DNA of 64,000 nt from Ignavibacteria bacterium (GTDB taxonomy: Bacteria; Bacteroidota; Ignavibacteria; Kapaibacteriales; UBA961): NCBI GenBank assembly GCA_016720145.1, contig JADJXV010000001.1, positions 372,001 to 436,000 of the forward strand. Direction: 5' to 3'. Shown piece after piece: positions 56,701 through 64,000 of this stretch (position 1 is its first letter; each line of letters begins with the position of its first letter). The position numbers and the translations under genes were made by a program. The notes beneath the pieces are model-generated. The model searched no databases, was not told the DNA's origin, and was given only the letters and a program-made list of their open reading frames with translations.

Positions 56701-58525
56701 GTATTAAAACATTTTTGTTCGAACAAGCATAACTTATCAATATACATCGAGTCCTTGAGCGGTCTGAACGTAATTGGTATGGTAGCAGTTCCACCGTTTT
56801 TGGTAATGGTCACTGCCTTCGCACCCGTCAAGAAAAATACCTGTCCCGATTCCGGATAAAAAGAGACTCTAATATCATCCGGAGCATTATTGCGAGCTGT
56901 CACGGTAATAGTTTTTCTTGTCCGACAATCACATTCCCAAAATCTGCAAGAGGTGTTAGCCACTCGACTTTTGCTTCGTAGCCGGTACCTGACACAGCAA
57001 TTTTTTTGATAATTGTGCAGCTCGACCCTTGAATTCGTGCTTTGATGATAACAGTATCATTGAAAAGTCCCGAACGATTAGGGAAAAATCGAAAATAATT
57101 CGTTTGCAAGCCGGTTTTGGATGGCATTAAAAATGGAAATCGTAAACGAGTATTCGTAAAGCCAGGCGGTATAATAATACTATCTACTGTTACCAATCTG
57201 CTCGATCTATTCTGCCATGTCCACGCAACTGGATCGCTGAGCTGCCCAACACAAATTGTAGGGAATTTAACAGATCGAAGTCGTGGGCGGGTTAAATCAC
57301 TTGGAAGATCTATTACGTCTTGTACAACTCCTTTTATTTCAACTACTACCACACCGGGACATCTTTCGTCAGATTGAATTTTGAGGGTGTCGAAATATGT
57401 ACGGGTAGTGTCTTTGGAAACAAATCTTATTTTAAGATCCAAGCACCCGCCAGCCGGTATCGTTACCGGGAATGTGGCAGGACTCACAATCTGAAAAATC
57501 TGTGGAAAGTAAACTGAGTATCCTGTAATAGTCATCGGTCTTGCAGCACCAATTGAGTCATCATTGACTACTCTCATCGTCACATCGCTTCCACACAATG
57601 AAGTATCCTGTATGGTAATATCAAATGTCGTCGATGAAATACATTTTATCGTTTGGGTAATAGTCGAAACGGATGCAAGTAAAGATTGAGGAACCGTGCG
57701 GTTGGACTTTTGGCAGCTTGCACCGCTTTTCATGTCTCCGGTATAACCTCTACCTGTTGCATCACAAAGAGTTATCGAACCTCCCCCTTCGTTGCAACGA
57801 TAATAAAATAGCAACCCTGCTTCATTCCCATTCAATTCTCGATCTTTTTGACAAACGAGTTCGGGGGCAGTAAGAGGGCGTGTCCACACTTTAATTTCAT
57901 CCATTTGACCTTTAAAATTTTCAAACAGATTTTTATTGTCTGACAATCCATTACAACTACCAATTTGTAAAGGTACTTTTGATTGTTTGGGTTCGTCTGT
58001 TGGGCGTAAGTATCTGGTAGGATATTGAGAATTTGTGGCTGTTACTACAGAAATTCCATTCACAAAAAGTGTTGCAGACTGAGCTGCACCATCAAATACT
58101 GCAGCTATATGAGTCCATTTACCAAAATACTGACTGAAAGGGAATCGAACGACCGTATTGTCATTGCTCTTGAGCTTTGTCCCATCTCCATTAAGCTCGA
58201 ATACGATATCATTGTTTGGCGCAATATAGACAACCCATACATCATTGACATCGAAGGATGGTCCCCACAAGCCGGCTATAAACTGCTGTTTACCGGATAC
58301 TCGCGTTAGATTTATCCAGCTTTCAAAAGTCAGGGCTGTTTGAGACTTATCTCTAATGCTATATCTATTTACCTCTGCGTAGTGCGTTCCCTTATCACTG
58401 AACTGAGTAAGCGTCAGAGCAGGCGAGTTATTACACGATTTATCCTTATCACAAGCGGCAGGGAATTGTGCTTGAAGGGATGAAGTCAGAAGAAGTATAG
58501 CAATCAGCAGAGTACAAATTTTCAT
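53751..58525 (-). CDS. Choice-of-anchor/LamG T9SS cargo protein (frameshifted)
   Basis: About 1590 residues. Start at the ATG at 58525, which opens a signal peptide (MKICTLLIAILLLTSSLQAQ); an upstream frame opening at 58615 would add 30 odd residues. A LamG/concanavalin-like domain (ALTFESWINLTR ... GQMDEIKVWTRPLTAPE) is followed by many immunoglobulin-like choice-of-anchor D repeats, with a cohesin-like segment near the end. The C-terminus is a T9SS type A domain (NKPNPFNTSSVIEFTT to KRAMTIVK). Two frames meet at VGQEK|KTITVTARNN near 56922, where one A is missing from an A run. Secreted and surface-attached. Confidence 0.87.
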
Positions 58526-58604
58526 AGAGATATTCCTAAAGTCGTAGAAGGCAAAGCTAACACACAAAATGACAATCGACAATGAATAAAGAACAATAAG
58601 AAGC

Positions 58605-60191
58605 TTAACGTTCAATAACTATATTACCTACCATATACTTATCACCAAATTTTACTTTGCAGAAATAATGTCCGCTCGCCGAAGTTAACTCAAATGGAAG
58701 CTGATGTAAGCCGGCGTCTAGATTACCTTCAAAAAGTATCTTGGTAGTATTTCCTACGATATCTGATAGAGAAATTTCTACAGTAGCATTTCTAGGTAAC
58801 TCAAAAGATATCGTCGCTTGTCCGCTTGATGGATTCGGAGTAATAAGGAGATGTTGAGTAGGGAAGTCTGATAAATTTTCTACTACTCCGTTTGGCGATT
58901 GAAGTACCGGTAAAGCAACAACAGAATTATCTTGTAAAATCTCACGAGCCTCTGCTTTTTCTGCGCCGAACCAAGTTTGAAGCACGTCAGCATATACTTT
59001 TCGATAATCATTTTGATAAACAACATCTCCATTTTTATCAAAATTGGATAAATCCGGGTTCTTCCCGTAAATACCACCTAATACTCGTGTTCCAAAGACA
59101 AACTGTACTGAAGCAGCACCATGGTCAGTACCGCGACTACCATTTTCATAAGGACGACGACCAAATTCCGAAACGGTAAGACCGACGACACGATTTGCAA
59201 AACCTTGATTCACAGCATCACCGGTGAATTGACAAATAGCGTTAGCAAGTGTATTGAGCAAATTTGGATGATTACCACCAAGATTAACATCTTGTTGTTG
59301 GACATGAGTATCAAATCCACCCATTGAACACATAAATACTTTTGATTTGAGTCCACCTGATATTAATCGTGCAATTAATTTGAATTGCTGTACTAATCCT
59401 GCGGATGAGTAGTTGATAGTATTTTTTCCGGCATCGAATGTTTGTTTAATAACTTGAGAATATTTATCTGATTGTAACGCAATAGTACGAATATAGTTAA
59501 ACTCATTTTCATACGAATTATTGCCCGGTAAAAGCTGTTCGTCCGGTGCAAGTCCGGCACCAAGCTTAAAGAAAGAATCCGGGTCAGTGAGTGCAATCCC
59601 CATATCTCCTTTTTCACTTTGAAACGCAAGGGAGAGTGTACCTCCAATTTGGACACATAAAGGATGATCAGGTATTTCAGTAGGGAAATTTGTCAGATGC
59701 TTAGCAAAATAGCGACCTATCCATCCGTCGGTAAGTTTTGCATTCGGATCCGGTCCGTTTAGTCCTGAAAGAAAAATATCAGTGGAACGGAAATGGGATA
59801 GGTTAGGATTTTCATAGCCTACACCTTGAACGACGGCAAGACGCCCTGTATCGAGTAAGTTCATGAACCCACCACCGTAAACATTATCAACAAGAGCCGG
59901 ATGCAAGTAGAAATCAGTATTTGCGTAGCGCTTTGCTTTATCTTTAGGAACCCCGATTTCGGGACGAATTTTATAGTAATTTGGATCATCGGCTGGTATA
60001 ACGGTATTAAGCCCGTCATTGCCACCAAATAGTTGAATTATAATAAGGATAGAATCATTTTCCTGAAAATTACTCCCGAGTACTCCGACCGGAGATTTGG
60101 CATAAACGGGTATTCCACCGATAAGCTGAGGAGCCAAAGCTGCACCGGCCGCGATTGCTGCCGATGAATGAAGAAATTGTCTGCGTTTCAT
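58605..60191 (-). CDS. DUF1501 secreted protein with T9SS sorting domain
   Basis: 528 residues. Twin-arginine-like signal (MKRRQFLHSSAAIAAGAALA). The DUF1501 (sulfatase-like alpha/beta) domain contains QLFGGNDGLNTVIP, VCMSMGGFDTH-type motif (here MCSMGGFDTH), SEFGRRPYENGSRGTDHG and VFGTRVLGGIYG. The last 85 residues are a T9SS sorting domain (TPNPSSGQATISFEL ...). It is 15 bp downstream of the DUF1800 gene; the two form the well-known pair. Substrate unknown. Confidence 0.92.
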   Translation of the reverse strand: MKRRQFLHSSAAIAAGAALAPQLIGGIPVYAKSPVGVLGSNFQENDSILIIIQLFGGNDGLNTVIPADDPNYYKIRPEIGVPKDKAKRYANTDFYLHPALVDNVYGGGFMNLLDTGRLAVVQGVGYENPNLSHFRSTDIFLSGLNGPDPNAKLTDGWIGRYFAKHLTNFPTEIPDHPLCVQIGGTLSLAFQSEKGDMGIALTDPDSFFKLGAGLAPDEQLLPGNNSYENEFNYIRTIALQSDKYSQVIKQTFDAGKNTINYSSAGLVQQFKLIARLISGGLKSKVFMCSMGGFDTHVQQQDVNLGGNHPNLLNTLANAICQFTGDAVNQGFANRVVGLTVSEFGRRPYENGSRGTDHGAASVQFVFGTRVLGGIYGKNPDLSNFDKNGDVVYQNDYRKVYADVLQTWFGAEKAEAREILQDNSVVALPVLQSPNGVVENLSDFPTQHLLITPNPSSGQATISFELPRNATVEISLSDIVGNTTKILFEGNLDAGLHQLPFELTSASGHYFCKVKFGDKYMVGNIVIER

Positions 60192-60206
60192 AATAGTTCC
60201 TTGGAA

Positions 60207-61793
60207 TTAGCATAAATGGAAATCGGGAGCTTTGATAAAGGTAGTCAGCAATAGCTTGATATTGCGAGCGGCAGTTGGGGTGTCATTCATGATTGCAGCC
60301 CATTCATAGACTGGTTGTTTTTGAAGTAACACTTCTTCTACATAGAACTTATGACGGGCAGCTGAAACTGCTTTGGGTAGGAAGAACATCTCAAGTGCAG
60401 TCGCTAATTTATCGGCATCGGTATAATCCGGAAATTGCTTTGCCATTGCGACTACTTCTGCATCATTCATTGAAGCAAGCATGGCTGCTGCAAATGAACG
60501 TCGATTTGGATAGGTTTTGGTGCTTATCCATCTTCTATAGCCCTCCCAACCGGCTACATTTGGAGGATCGATAAGCGTTTGTTCCATAGAAGTCATCGCG
60601 TTACCGGCGTCTGATACGAACGTCTTACCTAATTGCCGAGCAATACCTACTACATATTCAGCCGGAGTTTTGATTTGAACTCCAACATTAGCATCATCAT
60701 AAAAATGAGCACTTTTGAAGAGAGCAGCTACTAACGGTCGGATTTCAAAGTTACTTTGTTTAAATAGAGTTGCCATCTGCATAATCATTTCATTATCAGT
60801 TGCAGAAGGATTACTATAGACAAAATAACTATAGAGTTTGCGGGATATAAATTGCGCTACAGCATCAGCTCTAATTTCAAAAATAATATCAATAAGTTTA
60901 TCAATTTCCTGAGATTTCACTAAAAATTCTGTATTTGTATCGCTGTCACGAGCAATAATACTGCGCCCTAAAATTTGTTTTGAACCGGTATCATGATCTG
61001 CAGCATTGAAATATGTCTCAAACATTCCATTTCGTGCAACTTCATCATTGAATTGACCTACTTTCCAACCGGTAAGCACACGTGCAGCTTCTTTGACATC
61101 GCCTTCGCTGTAATTCCCAATACCACAAGTAAAGAGTTCCATGAGTTCACGTGCATAATTTTCGTTCGGGCTTTTCTTCGTATTAAGAATTCCCCCTAAA
61201 TAGACCACCATTGCACCATTTAAGGTGATATCTTTTGCAAATTGTTGGAAATTGCCTAGTCTGGATGATCGGATGAGCAGATTTTGCCGGTATAATATAG
61301 CTGGAGGTAAGTATGCTGCATCAAATGTAAATTCAGATGTGAAATGTCCACTCCAAAATAATGTCAGCTTTTCTGTAAGAGGCGAGGATTCTAATCTCAT
61401 GATTTCAGCCCACCAACGTATCAACCCCGAGAAATATCCTTTCCATTTATTTTCAATTCCGCTTCGAGTAATTGGGTCAGCACCGGCTGGATTCTCATCT
61501 GTTGCATCAATCCACGTCGGAGGAGTCGTTGTAGGGAGTTCTTTGCCGGTACCAAGGAGCAGCTCTACAGCTTCATCGGCTGATTTGCCGACAAGCTGAG
61601 TAGCAAGCTGAACGGTAGGAGCAAAACTCAATCTGCGGAGTAAATGAAGTGCATCAGCCATAGTTAATGGCTTTGTGTAGGGCTCAAGTCCGGTAGAAAG
61701 TGCCGCGCGCTCAGGCATAGTACCGGAGGTTTGTGCCATTTCGCGCGCATGACTGTCAAGTGTGAGCATTGAAAAGAAGGAACGTCTATTCAT
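60207..61793 (-). CDS. DUF1800 family secreted protein
   Basis: 528 residues. The N-terminus has MNRRSFFSML followed by a non-classical leader; export is inferred from the DUF1501 partner. Family motifs: LLRRLSFAPT, EKLTLFWSGHFTSE, NENYARELMELFTCGIGNY, VLTGW and NPPNVAGWEGYRRWIS-type (here DPPNVAGWEGYRRW). Such pairs are frequent in Bacteroidota and Planctomycetes but lack an assigned reaction. Confidence 0.92.
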   Translation of the reverse strand: MNRRSFFSMLTLDSHAREMAQTSGTMPERAALSTGLEPYTKPLTMADALHLLRRLSFAPTVQLATQLVGKSADEAVELLLGTGKELPTTTPPTWIDATDENPAGADPITRSGIENKWKGYFSGLIRWWAEIMRLESSPLTEKLTLFWSGHFTSEFTFDAAYLPPAILYRQNLLIRSSRLGNFQQFAKDITLNGAMVVYLGGILNTKKSPNENYARELMELFTCGIGNYSEGDVKEAARVLTGWKVGQFNDEVARNGMFETYFNAADHDTGSKQILGRSIIARDSDTNTEFLVKSQEIDKLIDIIFEIRADAVAQFISRKLYSYFVYSNPSATDNEMIMQMATLFKQSNFEIRPLVAALFKSAHFYDDANVGVQIKTPAEYVVGIARQLGKTFVSDAGNAMTSMEQTLIDPPNVAGWEGYRRWISTKTYPNRRSFAAAMLASMNDAEVVAMAKQFPDYTDADKLATALEMFFLPKAVSAARHKFYVEEVLLQKQPVYEWAAIMNDTPTAARNIKLLLTTFIKAPDFHLC

Positions 61794-62007
61794 ATCTGTA
61801 CCTCTTTAAATTGTAGAATTAACCATTGATTTTACTTTTATTTTTTAAATACTTATCATGACCATTACTATTATATGTTCGAGCGAAGAATCACAAATTT
61901 TACGAAAAGTTACGCGTTCAATTCATAGATAACTTCATATAATCACTAACTTGTAATAATACAAAACAAATGCTCGTATTTCAACTTCGAGAATACATCA
62001 CCCAATC

Positions 62008-64000
62008 TTACTTTATCGGTGTCTTTACTTCAAGCGAAACTGTTCGGCAGTAGTATCTTCCTTCGGGTAAGTTATTGTCATAGAGAAGGTTAGATGCGCC
62101 GAGTCCTCGTACAGAACTAATCGTCGCTGTCGGCTTGAGTGAAAGTAAGAAATCTCGAACACTCACAGCACGTTCCTCGGAGAGTTGCAAATTGTGATCT
62201 GCTTCACCAAGTCTGTCAGTAGTCCCGGTAATTGTGCTAACCGAAGTAGGTTGTAGAGCTTCATTCACGAATTTTTTCATCATGTCTTTATTTTGATCCG
62301 AAATATCAGATCGGTCAAAGTCAAAGACTATCAGACTAAGTCTGCTCACTTCGAACTGATTTTGTGATTTAAGTATTGGGAAATAACACTCAGCAGACAC
62401 TGTAGTACCATCTTTTTGCTTGATGGTTAATTCACCGCGTAATGAATCTTTCATGGTAATTACTTTACCTATTTTGGATGTTTCATCAGTGGATAATTCG
62501 ATTGGAATAGAAGCTGGAGGAGCAGTTAACCCACTTGTCTGATTGATGAGTACACCTTTGTAACTCATAGTTAAATTCCAAGTATCTGCATTTTCCGGGT
62601 GAAGTGTTTGGACAGAAAAGAGTTGTTTGTTCTGAACCGGAGCGAACTCTAAAAATCGTGAATGAACAACCGGCGAAAGCACGAAAGCATTATCAGATGT
62701 AATTTCAGCACGCCTATTCTCTTCCATACCTTCTTTATACTTTTGATTGGATGGTAACTCCGGTATGTCGCGAGTCTGCAGTACAAATCTTTCTAAAGGA
62801 ATAGACCATTCTTTTGAGAGCAGGGTTGCTATAGTATTAGCGCGCTCTTTAGCTAAAGCATTCCGTTGGGCTGAAGTTGGTAATTCTTTACCATCCGTTG
62901 TGCCTGTAATTATAATTTTTTGATTAGGCAGTGCGCTCAAGCGTTTACCCAATAAATTTAACATCATATAATACGTAGGCAATGTTTCTTTTGGAAGATT
63001 TGCCTCTGTAAATTGTGTTTGATTTTTCGAACTTGCAATATATTTTACAGGAAGTTCAGCACTTGCACTATCAAAAAATATATACGGCAATAAGGGGAAA
63101 GTCTGTGTGACTACCGTTTCTTGTACTTGAAGTGGTACACTACTTATAGATTGAATCACAACAGCCGGCGGTGGAACCACTTTGGGTACTTCAACAATTA
63201 CAAGCGGCGGCGGCGGCGGAGGCGGCGGAGGTGGCGGAGGAGGTGGTGGCGGTGGAGCAGGTAATTCTTTTCCAAATTCATATCTGATACCTACTCCAAT
63301 ATTCAAACAGTTTACATTCCATTCTGATGTTGAAATTATAGAACCTATTCCATATCTATAGCTTACCTCCGGATAAAGGTAAATGTCTGGTTGAAATTCA
63401 AAATCTGCTCCAATTGCTCCGAGTACACCATAAGCAGTACTTATTCCGGGGATTTTACCGGCTGCTACTGTGTGTTTACGTGTTCCGTCAGAATACAAGA
63501 CACCATTTGGTGATGTAATTTCTTCTGTTTGTGTGAAGTCGTTACCAATGATAGGATTACCTACATCAAATCCAACTCGAGCATAGATTGGAATGTCAGG
63601 AATAGGGTATAATTTCAGCCCGATATCGAGTAAAATGTATTGTAAATTGGCAGTATATACGTGATGGCGAACTAGTGGAACGTATTGATTTGTATTGGGG
63701 TCGAGAATTTCAAACGAAGAATTGTCAGCTTCGAGGGTTGCAGGGCGGGATGTATAAATCAAACGTCCACTTGCTTCTAAGAAATCAGGTAATAATTTGT
63801 AATCAAATGTAATTCCTGCGAAATAACCGGATGAAACACCGTCGGTGAAAATACCGCAATCAGTAGCTTCAGGCAGTACGGAAAGAGAAGTTTTATTCCA
63901 AACTTTTGTATAGCCTCCAATCAATCCGATTGAATAATTACCGCGCACATTACTTAATGAATCTGTGGGAATTTCCTCAGAATTTGATGTAAATAATGGA
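62008..64000 (-). CDS. OmpA-family outer-membrane protein (5' end cut by window edge)
   Basis: The frame is open past the right edge, so the internal GTG at 63948 is not taken as the start. In order: a beta-barrel domain (GNYSIGLIGGYTKVW ... GVGIRYEFG), an uninterrupted stretch of about 17 prolines (near 63205-63256), a first OmpA-like domain (FDSASAELP ... ITGTTDGKELPTSAQRNALA ... ENRRAEI), a spacer, and a second OmpA-like domain (VFDFDRSDISDQNKDMM ... TGTTDRLGEADHNLQLS ... RTVSLEV). Each OmpA-like part would bind peptidoglycan. Resembles the outer-membrane protein family of Ignavibacteria/Kapabacteria-type genomes. Confidence 0.88.
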   Translation of the reverse strand, partial: PLFTSNSEEIPTDSLSNVRGNYSIGLIGGYTKVWNKTSLSVLPEATDCGIFTDGVSSGYFAGITFDYKLLPDFLEASGRLIYTSRPATLEADNSSFEILDPNTNQYVPLVRHHVYTANLQYILLDIGLKLYPIPDIPIYARVGFDVGNPIIGNDFTQTEEITSPNGVLYSDGTRKHTVAAGKIPGISTAYGVLGAIGADFEFQPDIYLYPEVSYRYGIGSIISTSEWNVNCLNIGVGIRYEFGKELPAPPPPPPPPPPPPPPPPPLVIVEVPKVVPPPAVVIQSISSVPLQVQETVVTQTFPLLPYIFFDSASAELPVKYIASSKNQTQFTEANLPKETLPTYYMMLNLLGKRLSALPNQKIIITGTTDGKELPTSAQRNALAKERANTIATLLSKEWSIPLERFVLQTRDIPELPSNQKYKEGMEENRRAEITSDNAFVLSPVVHSRFLEFAPVQNKQLFSVQTLHPENADTWNLTMSYKGVLINQTSGLTAPPASIPIELSTDETSKIGKVITMKDSLRGELTIKQKDGTTVSAECYFPILKSQNQFEVSRLSLIVFDFDRSDISDQNKDMMKKFVNEALQPTSVSTITGTTDRLGEADHNLQLSEERAVSVRDFLLSLKPTATISSVRGLGASNLLYDNNLPEGRYYCRTVSLEVKTPIK

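Overview
The window reads as chromosomal DNA of a moderately AT-rich bacterium of the Bacteroidota/Chlorobiota (FCB) group. The evidence is three large exported proteins ending in type IX secretion (T9SS) sorting-like domains, a DUF1501/DUF1800 secreted pair, many short lipoproteins, a DUF3857-transglutaminase-TPR protein, and few strong Shine-Dalgarno sites. A Kapabacteria- or Ignavibacteria-like lineage is my inference; no rRNA or other marker in the window settles it.

Layout. 0-5.5 kb: ftsK (cut by the left edge) and comB on the minus strand, then a divergent two-gene ABC exporter. 5.5-14.6 kb (minus): a 1249-residue TPR/DUF3857/transglutaminase protein, oligopeptidase B, a small exported protein, an ABC-F ATPase and a DUF4920 protein. 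14.9-19.0 kb (plus): an FKBP lipoprotein, a GlmU-like nucleotidyltransferase and a CAP/SCP-domain T9SS cargo protein, closed by a strong terminator. 19.1-23.1 kb (minus): arginine decarboxylase and aspartyl-tRNA synthetase, with palindromic repeats between them. 24.0-26.2 kb: a C39-peptidase ABC exporter.

26.2-41.1 kb is an accessory island. Every gene in it is on the plus strand and most are small: aldo/keto reductase, two SRPBCC proteins, DUF2200, a DUF433/DUF5615 toxin-antitoxin-like pair, DUF5990, a decayed GmrSD-type (DUF262/DUF1524) restriction remnant, several unknowns, a lipoprotein with a 757-residue partner, a ferredoxin-like fusion, a TonB-like lipoprotein and a DHFR-family reductase. 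They are separated by a family of imperfect repeats that fold, in the best copy, into a perfect DNA cloverleaf (copies at 27.1, 29.7, 34.4, 39.3, 40.1 and 40.9 kb). There are also a six-copy 37-bp tandem array, 91-bp palindromes and a composite repeat present twice in opposite orientation. This unidirectional, repeat-punctuated, cassette-like island is the most interesting structure here. No integrase or transposase is visible inside the window.

41.1-64 kb returns to core-type genes: tag, a methyltransferase, then a long minus-strand run (msrB, aspartate kinase, a small unknown, LptF/LptG-type permease, acyl-CoA thioesterase, maf, an S4 RNA-binding protein, an RsmB-family rRNA methyltransferase), an M42 peptidase, a three-gene surface operon (two LVIVD-like lipoproteins plus a beta-barrel protein), a 1.6-kilo-residue choice-of-anchor/LamG T9SS protein, the DUF1501 and DUF1800 proteins, and an OmpA-family protein cut by the right edge.

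At least nine otherwise well-conserved genes are broken by a single indel (two of them by two indels) or, once, by an in-frame stop. Most are one missing base, often in an A run. I have annotated these as single genes with the break noted, because both halves align to one family. Consensus sequencing error is the likeliest cause, except for the restriction-gene remnant, which looks truly decayed.
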